Source: Nilaparvata lugens (Eukaryota; Arthropoda; Insecta; Hemiptera; Delphacidae). From it: a stretch of 64,000 nt of DNA. Made by a program: the position numbers and the translations under genes. Below are positions 37,601-47,100 of the stretch, piece after piece (positions within the stretch are counted from its first letter, which is position 1; every line of letters starts with the position of its first letter). The stretch is taken from NCBI RefSeq assembly GCF_014356525.2, contig NC_052511.1, forward strand, positions 31,832,689 to 31,896,688. The letters are read 5' to 3'. The notes under the pieces were generated by a model that did not search any database, was not told the DNA's origin, and was given only the letters and a program-made list of their open reading frames with translations.

Positions 37601-40600
37601 AATGTAATGATGAAACATAGCATGAACAGAGGGAATAGAATAAATGCATTCCAGAAATGAGTTATTAAAAAGTATGAAGAATCTCTTAATTTCAGGAAAA
37701 GAATAAATATTGCAATACCTATTTGAAAAAAAAAAAAAACTGAAGGTAAAAATAGAAATTGTGATGTGCATTAGTTACTCACCCACTAACCAAAAAAGAG
37801 AGCATAGGGAAAATAAGAAGTAGTATTAGAATTTATGAAATATGATTCAAGAAGATAGAGGATAAAAAGCATGATGTAGCAAAACAAGGTAGGCATCAAA
37901 ACGCAAAAAAGTTGAAGCACAGTCTACATGAAATAGAGAACGAGATCTATCTATACTAGTAACATTTACACTAAAATCTGAAATCAATATAAGCCGACTG
38001 TCGAAGGTTGCACGTTGTAGGCGGCCTAAGCTTGAATAGCAAATTTAAATTAGAAGCATAAATACTTGGTATGATTGTCAGTTATTAACTTTTCAATCAA
38101 CATATCAACAAATAAAACAGTACATTTATTATTAGCATGATATAAAACCATTTTAAGGTTGTAAAAGTTTTCAAGAGTTAAATAAGCAAGAATGAGAATA
38201 AATTATGATTTGACTTGACAATATTCTCTACTAGATTATATAAATAATGTAAATATAAATTGATAATAAGAAATGTTAAATATATCTACGTCTTATCATA
38301 AACGTCTTATGTTTACCCAATTAATCAGATTCTATATAAACAGTTTCTATTCTACACAATGATTATCCTCAGACTCTATGCAAAGTTTTTCGAGAAAACG
38401 AAACATTATAGAACTTACCTCAGGGAATTTCTATCTCTAAAGGAAAACTAGTGTTACTTTTTGAAATAAAATCTGAAATTGATCATGAATTAATAAACAG
38501 TAAAACCGTATGCCAAAAATAAGTGTTATGAAGCGGAATAGTAGAAATGAAAGTTTTAAAGAGAAGATGTCACAACATTATCGTTAGATATACTTGCAAA
38601 AATTGTAGGCAATGTTTCAAATACCAAAATAAGCATACATTTGTATATTCAACTAACGTGAATTGTATGAAAATCAATCAGTCATTTCAAAAACGTATAT
38701 AATTATGATACATGAAATAATCAATTTGATGAATAATGTTCATGTGTTAAATAGAACATGCAAAACTATAAAAAAGAAGCGTTTCAGCAATTTAGTTGAG
38801 TCAAATAATTTCAAAAAATTCAAGCAAAGTAGCATGCAAATTTGAGCGAGCGTCTTAGAATAAACATTAATACAGAATAAAGTTGTAGAGATGACAATAG
38901 CACACTCACCCACTAACAAAGGTAAGCATAGAACAATGACCAACATTGAAAAATACAATCAAAGGTTACTATCATAACACATATAACATTCAGGTAAAAT
39001 ATAGGCTGAATATATATGAAGCTTTTAAAAGTTTAATAAACATAGAACATATTATAAAAAATATAATTCAAAGATAAGCTTTTAAATCTTTTTTGAATTT
39101 TGAACTGAATGTGAAATGAAAAAATACTTTTATGAAAATGGAGGACATAAGTAGTAACTAAATTCTATCATTAAGCATTTTTTCCAAAAAGAATTTTTGA
39201 ACGAAAATATAGATTGGGGTAATCGATTGGAACTCTTATAATATGGCCATGCTCTTCAAGAAAGTAACATTTTCATAACAGAATGCATCGAGAACCATCT
39301 TAATAAAAATCAAAACTGAAAACCCATTGAAAGCACACTCAACATGGAAATTCAAACATCTGTTTCACTACAATTGCTCATTTTTTAGAAATAATGGAAT
39401 CAAAGAAATAATTACTTAAAGATCAAAATCTTTTACTTTTCTGACACAGGTTTCAAATCAACCAAACAGTTAATTAGTGATAAAAAGAGATGTAAACAAA
39501 ATAAGACTAGACGTCGCTTACACATTTCTTATTCATTACAAGAAATTATTCAATTAATTATTATATTATAATGAAATTGATGAGCAATCTAAAACATCAC
39601 GAATCCTTTTCCATAGAGCAATTTAATTCTACGATTGTTCTCTTAGTACCTAAAATGTTATTGAGGTTATGTCAAGAATCTTGTTTATCATCAATGAAAA
39701 GAAGATTGGCACAAGGCAAATTCATTTAAAAGCTTCAAGTGAATTATTAATATCATTCAAGAAGGAATGATATTAATTTTTAATATTTGTAATAAAATTT
39801 TATAAAATTTGCAATTTTACTACTTTCTGTAACAGTATAGTAACCTAATTGAAAAATATAAATTTGAAACTAGGCCAGGATGTCAAAGTGCCTACTTACT
39901 AATTAATACAAATGGATTTAAAATATACGGGTTGGATATAAGAATATAACATTCAGGCACGTGTTGATAAAGCCTCAATCTCCAACACATAATAATAATA
40001 ATAATGATATCCGTCATAAGATGCAAAATCAACACAATTGTAATTCTAAACAAACAAGCACTTCCCATCAATCAAAAACAACATAAATAATCAATATTAA
40101 AAATCATATAGTTATAAGAAAATTCAAGATAGATAGCAAGCAAAAATATTAACCAAAGAAATGACAATATATAATATTCAGTAACGGTATCAATAATAAA
40201 GCTCTTAATTTTGTTCCAAAACGTACAAATATTAGTTATAAGGATACAATTAATTCATCTCACCTCATGGAAATAAGCAATCTTTCGTTGGCGATAAACC
40301 CAGTAGAATATTGCAATAGCAACCATCAATGCTATGACCGGTATCAACGAGTACAGAAGAGTGTTCATCAGCTGATCATTTTTGTGATCCATTGGCGTTT
40401 TAGCTGTAAATCGTGATTCCAAAATTAATATAATTATATTCAAATAATAAAATAGAAATATTTTAATATAGTAATATACACAAGTAATTTATTTAAACCA
40501 GATTATTTGGGTTGAGAACGAAATGAGCATAAGTCCTTAGCGGAACAGGGTTCGACCTTGAATTGGACAAGAGCATTACCAATAAACATATTGCACATAG

Positions 40601-43600
40601 ACCTTAATAAGGATGCAGAGCAGAACTCATCCAACTAACTTTGGTCAATTCACTCAGCTGACTCATTTAATGGCGGATAGATTTATGTAAAACGCCCCGG
40701 AAGTATGGTTCAAGTCTCTACAACAGAAATAATTAATCCTCAATAAAAATCCGCTGAAAAAATGCGTAAATTTGCCAATTTAGGAAGGATGGTAATGACT
40801 GGCCAATGGTGATAATAACGAGTGACGACAGAACAATGCGCTTCTTTGCAGATTTTAAAACATCACTATTGATTCAAAGTCCAAGAGCAGTTTATATTGC
40901 TCACAAAAAAAACAACATAAAAGCATACCAGACACTTGTCGTTGTATAAAGAAACAGATTAGTTGTTCCATCAATGGTAAGAGGTGATGTGGAAGCAAAC
41001 TATTAGTTTCAATTCACGACCCAACTTATTTTCATCAATTATACAAACTTATTTCATCTTTCTCTTGATTTTTTCTCAATTTAACAATTAATTCAATCCA
41101 GGCCTAATTGTAAATGTCAATATTTTTACACTGCAAATGGAAGATAGACAGTACAATGAAGTGAGCAGTCATACATTGATTGATAATTTGTTAGTTACTT
41201 CATAGCTTAAATTTCTAACTAAATTATACATGTTCAAGAAACGCGGCAACGTGATTTGCGTTACTTACAGTGTTGCGTTGGTGCTTGACTTGGCACGGGT
41301 GCGAAAGTGAAGTCTTTGTTGCACATGTCACCTTCGCAGCAGCAGAACAAGAAGTTGTGCTTTGATTCTCCTCTCTTGTGCACGCACTTCGGCTGATTGT
41401 AGCACTCCATGTTGTTCAGAAAGCATCCCTGCAAAAATCATTATGTATTTCTTAGTTGTTTGTGGAAATATAACTCTGCTATAGTGAGGTACACGATCTA
41501 AAGTCAGCAATTGCTATCCTTATCTGTCATTGGACAAAGCAGATAGCTCTATCCTCTTTCAACTCCAAACCGTTGCCGAATTGTCAGAAATGTTCGTGGG
41601 CTATTAAGAAATAAATAATCAATCTTAATGAATAATGAACATTCTCAGTAATGAAAAGTTATTCTTACATCAGGAAATTAAATATTTTCTTGATGAATAC
41701 AATATACTTTATTTGAAAAAACTGGCCATTATAAACAAGAATGAAATTTTAATATTGGATCAGATATACTGTGAGTTGAATCACAGCTATGTTCTATAGA
41801 AGGCGGTGGAAAAGGAAACTTAACAACTATATCCTCCTATGAAATCCACTGACATTAAACGTGAATTTCACTATAGATAAATTGAGTTCTGAAATAAGCA
41901 GATACATCTGATTTAGTTTGCGGTATGAAACTGTAATTCTGCTAGTAAAACTGCTCTTAAACGGTGTATTATTTTTAAAGAGTTTGAAACTTAGTAATTT
42001 GTTACCAACTCGATAATTTCTACTTACGATATGATAGGCTATTGAATACAGTTGCGTGATAGATTTCATAAGTATTTAAAGTGTTCGTCCTGAATTTAAT
42101 CAAGTAATAAGTAAATTAATACAACATAATTTGTAGTGGAAGCATCAAAATGCGAAGTTACAATAATCGTAATTAACAAAAGATTGATTTATAATTTCTC
42201 AAATTGAATGATATAATTTATTTGTAATATTATATGACTATTTTTTTCATTTTAAATATCAAGACGACTGAAAGAAATGTTTTAAATCTAGCAAGAGAAC
42301 CAGAGGAAAAGCTTCATTGGAAATGTTTGAATAATTGAGAAAATGTCATTTTTGTTTATAAATGACAGGAAGTAAAAATATCAAACTGGCAAGATAACAA
42401 GTGAGAACCTCAAGATGCGAAGAATCTCAAGTAGTAATGGGGATTGCTCACCCTTCTATTTGTTCAATTGCTAGCATCCAATAAACACCAATAAATTGAT
42501 TGTCCAATTTTGTTTATTATTGTTGGACATGACAGACCCTAATCTTATGACAGACTTAGCCTGTCGTGTCAGGCTGGTGATTCGCAATAATTGTAGATCA
42601 AAAGTGAGTGTTGCATTCACAATTCGCAGAAATTGAAATAAAGTTGACATGCAGAAGAATATTGGCCCAAAAATGTATTTTGTAGTGCCCCTATTCATGG
42701 TTTATTATTAAGATTATTGATATTTGATTACTTTCACATTTCTTTACACGCACTTACATTATTTCTTTATCTATGAGTTGAGTATAAGAGGAGGTTTGAA
42801 ATGCCTCAACTTCGCCCACAATGCTTGTGGGTATAAAGCATGAAATAAAGGCATTTATCTATCATCTCTTTATCTATACTTTTACTATTACAGTACGTAC
42901 GTTTTACATATTATTTTATTACCAACCTACATTACATATACTTTCTAATTAATTACAGATTAAGACCAACTAATTGAAAATTGTGAATTGCACAATACTC
43001 GTGTAAATGCACAACAAAAAAATATACAGTAAATTAATCGGATTGAGTAATAAAGAATGAAATTATTTGACATAGTAAATATTATTTTGACCAGTAATTT
43101 TCATGAATTTTAAATTAAATAGATATATTAATAAGTAGACGTCCCTCAATAGCTTGTACCAATGTAAAGATGTGAAACAAACTTGTAGTGAAAATCAAAT
43201 ATACAGGATGACCCACAGAAGGTGTAACAGCCGAAGACCATCGATGCTAACCTATATGAAATTGAAACAAAAAATGTCCAGTATTTTTTTATCAACCTTA
43301 GTTTTTGAGATCTTTCCTTGGATATATACAGTTGAACCTCTGTATAACGAAGTTGATTATCCCGAGAAAAAATTCGCTGCAGAGAGGTATTCGTTATTGA
43401 GAGGTTGCTCTGTCATGAAAACTGCCACACTCTTATGGATCTTATAATATATCAAGGGCGGTGATTAAATGATTTGGGCGGTAGTTAGTGTCTTATTGGG
43501 CAACAATTTAAAGAATATACCATTCTCATCAGCATTGAAATCGTATTTCGGTTCATTATATTTTCTGAGAACTTTTTCTGAACTTTTTTGAGAACATTTC

Positions 43601-45470
43601 CTTTCCAGAATTCACAAGAGGGTACATATCAACACAAGCACTTTCACCCGATATCACTTCTTGGACGATGTCATGCCGTTTTTTGAATTTTTCTAACCAG
43701 CCGTTACCTGCCTTAAAGCTACTGTATCCCGATGATACTGCAAATTCTAAAGCCTTTTCATTGATTAAATTCCCTGACAATGGAAGATTTTTATCGTGCA
43801 TTACAGTCACCCATTTTATTACCGGTTATCAGTATCATCAAGGAAATTTTGCTAGACATTTCTTGTTGCAAACTTCATGTAGAATATATGGTGTTTGGCT
43901 GTTAGACGTTTCGTGGTGTAGTGGTAGAGTGAATGGCGCCTTACTTTCATGTAGATGTATGGTTTTCCGTGGCTGTTGTTCTGCCAGACGACGTAGCACT
44001 GACTGCGCTTGTCGGGCTCGGACGAGGGACACTCCTCGGTGCCGTTGCAGCTGTCAGGGTTGCCAGTTTCGCCACACTGCGTGTAGTTGTAGAACTCACA
44101 GCGAGTCGTCACCACTATCGCACTGCCACTCGTCGAATCTAAAATTCAACATTAAATTTATTCAAAACAAATATTGTAGTTTTGTTTGTTGGTAGAGTCT
44201 CTGTTCCGCTAGATTTTAGTTCGTCTTCCTTATAAAGTTGCATGAACATAACATAAAAGGTACTGTTTAAATAGATTTCAAAGGTAGAAGGGTGGATTAG
44301 GGAGGTTAGGTTGTTGCTTTCAGATGGCGATATTTATTCATTTACTTATTTGATCACTCAACATAATACAAATTTCAGAGGAGTATCACAGATTCCAATT
44401 CTAATTAATACGACAATCTGATGTGTTTATTTATTTACAATGCAAATAAAATTGGTAGATAAAATAATAAGGTAGTCCTTGTGCTATTCTTCTTCTTAAT
44501 TTATAGGTGACAGAGTCCAAGATAAGATTAAAAATTTCACGTGTAAAATTTTTGTTATTTTCATATTTTTGGATTGCATGTTGGTATTATTCGAAATGTT
44601 TTGATAATTTATGAAAATAAACATAAAGAATTAAATTGAATTTTGTCATTGAAATTGAAGAATGTTATCAAGACTTGGATGGGGGAATGCTTGGAAAAAA
44701 TAAAGGTTGGAAAAAACAGGATTGCTGAGATAATAAAATAAGATACATGGTACATTGATAATGATTCAATTATTATAACAGATTATTATTATAATTATTA
44801 TAACACAGTAAAATTGTATAGAATTATCTTCCTTTCTTAAAATAAAGTTTAGTTTACAGTGGTAAATGTAGCAACGCTTCAACTTGTTGAATATCAAAAT
44901 ATAGCCATTTTCCAGTCCTGATTGTAGATTACTTTCTTTCACATGCTTGATTTTCATACAGTTCTCTGAATAATGTGTAATGCTAGCGCCATACGCTCGT
45001 CAAGTCGCTTGCCAAGCGGCTCGCTATATATATATATATCTATACGGGCGGAGTGACAGCGAGCGGTGACATAGTAGTCATCCAGACTCTCACACTTGTC
45101 GACATTTGTACGCACTTGACAAGAGCGGCATAACACTTGAAATTGAAATAATTTGCAGGGAAGTGCAGTTTGATTAATAAACTTTATCAGTGAAAAATAA
45201 TAGCATAATCGTGACTCGATACTAACAGTATTAATAATAAATAATGTACTTACGTAAAAAGCATATGAATAAATAACAAGTAACCTATAAGTAGCAAGCA
45301 TAATAATAAATAATGTACTTACGTAACAAGCATATGGCGAGAATGAAGCATAATGTGAGCCACTTGCACAGAGGAACTAATTCTTTATGCCACGAAAAGA
45401 CTGCCATGGTGAACGAGAGTTCAGCAGTACAACCTTTCTTCGCAGTTTTATTTTCAGTAGTCGAAGTCAT
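28488..45470 (-). CDS. put: Type II activin/BMP receptor kinase (punt/ACVR2), gene span
   Basis: Ten coding exons join in phase into 544 residues: 45470-45323, 44138-43945, 41428-41269, 40403-40264, 37004-36846, 35899-35679, 34518-34332, 31279-31142, 30454-30323 and 28643-28488. Visible features are a hydrophobic signal segment (37-49), a Cys-rich ectodomain (63-150) with N-glycosylation sites at 67, 81 and 103, a membrane span (about 183-203) and a Ser/Thr kinase domain. The kinase has ARGRFG (242-247), the ATP-binding Lys 262, a helix-C Glu near 277, HRD (Asp 366), DFG (Asp 384) and APE (411-413). In this family the type II receptor binds activin or BMP ligands and phosphorylates type I receptors, leading to Smad signalling. 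The match to vertebrate ACVR2 runs along the whole chain. Human ACVR2A is about 513 residues; starting at Met22 would give 523 here. All catalytic residues are present. Confidence 0.95.
28730..29770. repeat. Degenerate tandem repeat array in punt intron 9
   Basis: Blocks recur in order: TATTTTCAAAATCAA, then AACTAACAAATTA, CAGGAAAAAA, TTGGTTTGGAATGA and TAAATAAC at about 28785 and again at 28965 (period about 182). Related blocks (AGTGCAGAACAGATACTAAC; AGTGCACAACGGAAACCAAC; GATTCGTCCATAAAGACATC) recur at 29125, 29580 and 29705. Four to five diverged units, with no coding potential. Confidence 0.65.
30323..30454 (-). CDS. put: punt coding exon 9: kinase C-lobe
   Basis: This exon codes for residues 450-493. 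Its [13 protein letters not shown] and [13 protein letters not shown] blocks align with YMLPFEEEIGQHP and DMQEVVVHKKKRP of ACVR2. The acceptor is TGTGTAG and the donor TTCG/GTAAGT. It is 44 codons long and in phase 0. Confidence 0.95.
30548..30836 (+). mobile_element. 3' end of a non-LTR retrotransposon
   Basis: The plus strand encodes the typical last part of an endonuclease/reverse transcriptase [18 protein letters not shown] and [13 protein letters not shown]. After a frame change near 30745 it reads [20 protein letters not shown] and a stop at 30814-30816. The WLGHV block and the DRDEWR...KEAKAL block are common at LINE ORF2 C-termini in arthropods. It lies antisense to punt in the intron between exons 8 and 9. 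A frameshifted fossil. Confidence 0.8.
31142..31279 (-). CDS. put: punt coding exon 8: activation segment and APE
   Basis: This exon codes for residues 404-449. [18 protein letters not shown] is the type II receptor activation-segment signature, followed by [19 protein letters not shown], matching ACVR2 closely. The acceptor is TAATGCAG and the donor GGAA/GTAAGT. It is 46 codons long with phase 0 at both ends. Confidence 0.95.
33335..33490 (+). repeat. Dispersed repeat, shared with 52974
   Basis: GTAGCTTTGCATCCGTGACTTT, then AAGGTAAGGCATATGGTTACG and GGAAGCTCCCTACAG, match in order the words GTAGCTTTGCCTGCGTGTCC, AAGGTATGGTTCGCAGGGTAA and GGAAGCTCTCAACAG at 52974-53110. Identity of this family is unknown. 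It leads directly into the 17-bp motif cluster. Confidence 0.6.
33550..33927. repeat. Cluster of ten 17-bp motifs in both orientations
   Basis: The motif GAGGAGCTTAGTTGTCG or close variants occurs forward at 33635, 33651, 33677, 33745, 33771, 33895 and 33911, and inverted at about 33550, 33615 and 33704. Copies at 33615 and 33635 form an inverted pair; those at 33635/33651 and 33895/33911 abut head to tail. The segment is much more GC-rich than the intron around it. It lies between punt exons 7 and 8. Confidence 0.8.
34332..34518 (-). CDS. put: punt coding exon 7: catalytic and DFG loops
   Basis: This exon codes for residues 341-403. It contains [12 protein letters not shown] with catalytic Asp 366, and IADFGLAL with the magnesium-binding Asp 384. 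The vertebrate receptor has HRDI where this one has HRDF, a conservative change. The exon ends at GDTHGQ, the usual junction before [10 protein letters not shown]. The acceptor is GTTTAG and the donor GGACAG/GTAACC. Confidence 0.95.
34640..34918. repeat. Three imperfect repeats of a GGGTTAG-TTGCTT motif
   Basis: GGGGGTTAGATTATTGCTTC (34653), GGGGTTAGATTTTTGCTTTA (34714) and ATGTTAGGTTCTTGCCTTAA (34867) are each followed by ACAATA(G/T)GCTGATAT or AGCAATATGCTAGAAT. A fourth related copy, GGGAGGTTAGGTTGTTGCTT, is at about 44301. Both groups lie 100-170 bases upstream of punt exons (7 and 2). Confidence 0.55.
35144..35520. repeat. MITE family 2 (TATAGTGAGGTCCACG), full copy
   Basis: The left end CTATAGTGAGGTCCACGTTATAATGACAGT is mirrored near 35490-35520 by ACTGCCATTATAACCT, and the right arm carries ATCTGCTTTGTCAAATGATAGACAAGGAT inverted. 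Related single arms occur at 27718 and 41478, and an end at 60988. About 377 bp, in the punt intron between exons 6 and 7. Confidence 0.7.
35679..35899 (-). CDS. put: punt coding exon 6: kinase helix C and hinge
   Basis: This exon codes for residues 268-341. It reads [15 protein letters not shown] (helix C Glu near 277), then [21 protein letters not shown] (hinge) and [10 protein letters not shown], all aligning with ACVR2. The acceptor is TTTGTAG and the donor GGCTAG/GTAACC. It ends in phase 2 and the next exon completes Arg 341. Confidence 0.95.
36088..36247. repeat. Foldback element in punt intron 5
   Basis: The inner arms GGGAATTGGAAATGTCC and GGACATGACATTTCCAATTC pair closely. The outer parts (GGACAATAGTAGC against GTTACTATTCTCC) pair loosely. 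It is about 160 bp and lies between punt exons 5 and 6. Confidence 0.7.
36846..37004 (-). CDS. put: punt coding exon 5: juxtamembrane and kinase glycine loop
   Basis: This exon codes for residues 215-267. The [18 protein letters not shown] block is a hallmark of the ACVR2/punt class. The glycine-rich loop [11 protein letters not shown] (242-252) and VAVKIF with ATP-binding Lys 262 are intact. The acceptor is ATTTTGCAG and the donor ATTCAG/GTAACT. It is 53 codons long with phase 0 at both ends. Confidence 0.95.
37005..40263. other. put: punt intron 4
   Basis: A 3.3-kb intron between the transmembrane exon and the first kinase exon. It holds no supported exon. Two short similar sequences on the minus strand (around 38920 and 37790), each ending TTAGTGG/GTGAGT, look like splice donors; the first is preceded by a signal-peptide-like frame. 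See findings. Confidence 0.6.
40264..40403 (-). CDS. put: punt coding exon 4: transmembrane segment
   Basis: This exon codes for residues 168-214. A hydrophobic span of about 20 residues ([20 protein letters not shown]) is followed by a basic stop-transfer stretch (YRQRK), as in ACVR2 (YSLVP...FWVYRHHK). The acceptor is GATTTACAG and the donor CATGAG/GTGAGA. It ends in phase 0. Confidence 0.92.
41269..41428 (-). CDS. put: punt coding exon 3: ligand-binding ectodomain, part 2
   Basis: This exon codes for residues 115-167. It starts with [10 protein letters not shown], equivalent to the GCWLDD block of ACVR2, and contains the signature CCCEGDMCN (143-151) that closes the ectodomain fold. The acceptor is TTTTTGCAG and the donor ACT/GTAAGT. 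It ends in phase 1, in agreement with exon 4. Confidence 0.93.
41478..41590 (+). repeat. MITE family 2, partial copy
   Basis: GCTATAGTGAGGTACACG, then GCTATCCTTATCTGTCATTG and GACAAAGCAGATAGCTCTATCC, as in the copies at 27718 and 35144. It starts 50 bases upstream (on the gene strand) of the acceptor of punt exon 3. A further fragment with only the terminal words is at 60988-61013. Confidence 0.7.
43329..43830 (-). mobile_element. Tigger/pogo-like transposon fragment in punt intron
   Basis: On the minus strand, about 43810-43610 encodes a CENP-B-type DNA-binding segment: [33 protein letters not shown] and ISGESACVD. Around 43550-43460 a second piece reads [18 protein letters not shown], the Tigger catalytic block with the Asp of DxxG. 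The DNA between is shortened. A terminal repeat CAGTTGAACCTCTGTATAACG starts at 43329 next to TA; this is the usual Tigger/jerky-type end. The other end was not found, and the right edge given is approximate. It is degenerate and non-functional. Confidence 0.8.
43945..44138 (-). CDS. put: punt coding exon 2: ligand-binding ectodomain, part 1
   Basis: This exon codes for residues 50-114. It carries Cys 63, 71, 80, 86 and 97 of the three-finger activin-receptor fold, sequons NYT (67), NGT (81) and NNS (103), and the family-typical CYVVW strand. The acceptor is GAATTTTAG and the donor ATGAAA/GTAAGG. It is strongly GC-rich against the flanking introns. A Tigger fragment begins only about 100 bases past the donor. 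Confidence 0.93.
45230..45335. repeat. 69-bp tandem duplication copying a splice donor
   Basis: TAATAATAAATAATGTACTT with following ACGTAA and AAGCATATG occurs at 45232 and again at 45301. On the gene strand each copy holds the same donor (TTAC/GTAAGTACATT). The upstream one is the punt exon 1 donor; the second lies exactly 69 bases downstream. Confidence 0.85.
45323..45470 (-). CDS. put: punt coding exon 1: signal peptide
   Basis: The ATG at 45470 opens 49 codons that end one base into the next (donor C/GTAAGT). The hydrophobic run ([13 protein letters not shown]) sits at residues 37-49. A second in-frame Met at residue 22 lies closer to it and would give a more ordinary signal peptide, so either Met could be the start. 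An acceptor (TTATGCAG) at 45485-45483 places the exon's 5' edge at 45482, which implies an upstream noncoding exon. The donor region is duplicated 69 bases further on (see findings). Confidence 0.8.
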
Positions 45471-46064
45471 TTAGTCAAATTTCTGCATAATTAACCAGAC
45501 GTCAATTATATAGTCATCAGAATAGTAAATATATTATATTTACTGTGTCACTCGGATGAGTGATGAGGTAGATGGAAAGGCTCTTTTCTTATGTGCCATG
45601 TCGTATCCTGTAAAATATTGAAAATAATTTCAGTTTCAACACCAAAAGTCATGATAATCTTTTGTTTTATAATTTCTAGTAATTGGTAGCAAATATAGAA
45701 ATTATAGTGCTGAAAGTGAAACTGTACAATGTTCTCAGAGAAAATCAATAACACACTGTAGAAACTATAGCATTAACTATTCAGATTTTTACATAAGCAC
45801 ACAAAGAGAAAAAGTTAATCTCCTTCTTCTAAAAAAGTCACAAAACGATCTCATGTGTTGAAAAACTCAACTTGATATTCTGTTTTTAAGATTAATCTGG
45901 TCTCAATGTATTTGATATCCAGATGTAATAAAATGTGGCTTCCAGCAAATATTTCATACATAGACTAGTATACATGGATTGTAATTGAAAAATATTAGCC
46001 TATTATTATGTTGAATACAAAAATGAATGTTAAACAAAGATATAAGGTCTTATATCTGGCTGGC

Positions 46065-46150
46065 TAAGATCTGGTGTCATAGTTTTCAGGTTGCGCCTGT
46101 TTTTGGGCTGTTGGGACCGACGATTGTGTCCTTCCGAAACACTGACTTTC
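46065..46150 (-). repeat. SINE body fragment
   Basis: On the plus strand GGCTGTTGGGACCGACGATT and GTGTCCTTCCGAAACACTG match the conserved body of the SINE at 19540. Flanking TCTGGTGTCATAGTTTTCAG is shared with the fragment at 51425. The tRNA head is missing. It lies in the punt 5' UTR intron. Confidence 0.65.
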
Positions 46151-47031
46151 ATACATTAAAATTATGGATTAAGAAACGGTTTTGATTCAAAGAACGTGAC
46201 TGAATAAAATGTTTTACAATGAAAAATAGATTCAGAGTCCATCTTGTTAACTTGACTACCGTACTTATTTGAACAACAAAACCTACTTCGTACTACACTT
46301 TTATCAATAAAGTATATAAGTTTCAATATTCTTATACAAACGCCAATCTAATGATAGTTTTTCACTTTTGGTCTCAGAATACTTTTGGATACTCAGAATA
46401 CTGTTCTCTAATTTGCTGAAAATCAGCTGCTAGAAAGATTTAGCCAACAGGAGGACAATTCCGAGTAAGTGTTATACCGAGTAATCAGTTAGTGTTAAAA
46501 CGAGGAATTGCGGGTTTAATAACTAAGAATTTTTTATTTGTATTATTAGCCTAATCTCTATCTGGCTATAAAAATGTAAGGCTTAATATTCTATGGCCAC
46601 TTTTCTATTATACTTATTGAATTTAAATAATCAATCTAACAGGGAACATGCATAAATGAATCAAATTTAAATTTAAATATTATGTAAATAGGAATGTGAA
46701 GGTCAATACTTGCCTAACAACGGGTACCAAAAAGCTGTCGAAACTACGCTCTTGAAACCCCATGTGAATAAATTCCCAAAAATCACAGAATGAAACGAAG
46801 TCACTGCGATTCAATCAACAATTAATAATTTATAGATAAGATACTAAATAATATTATTCAATGCACACTCATTGTTGAAACACTAGTACGTAACTTTTCG
46901 TTGCAAATGTCAACTTCAATGATCACAAATAAACATCTCTAATCTGATATCTAGACAAAATAACATGGCGAAGCTTATTTTTTCGTCTCTCGATTATGCC
47001 TCCTTGATCTATGAGTTCTGCAGTCACTCAC

Positions 47032-47100
47032 CTGAACCCCGATTTCTTATTGGATGGTCTTCGCTCACGCCGTCCAATCAAAGCTCGACTTTTAAAGCCT
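47032..47100 (-). promoter_or_regulatory. put: Probable punt promoter region and noncoding first exon
   Basis: On the minus strand there is a TTTAAAA box near 47095, two CCAAT-type motifs (GATTGG and CCAAT), then a GC-richer stretch ending in an excellent donor TTCAG/GTGAGT (GT at 47031-47030). The matching acceptor is the one at 45485-45483, just before the punt start codon, giving a 1.5-kb 5' UTR intron. The exon's left edge is firm if it is used; the transcription start is a guess. Confidence 0.4.

Noticed and set aside
43668..44195. 175-codon plus-strand open frame, Cys/Arg-rich
   Set aside because: It is antisense to punt exon 2 and the Tigger fragment. The GC-rich, Cys-coding exon creates the frame, and there is no independent support.
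44954..45301. 115-codon minus-strand frame with hydrophobic start and several Cys
   Set aside because: It lies in the punt intron directly after exon 1 and begins inside the 69-bp duplication. There is no splice support, and the real Cys-rich ectodomain is in exons 2 and 3.
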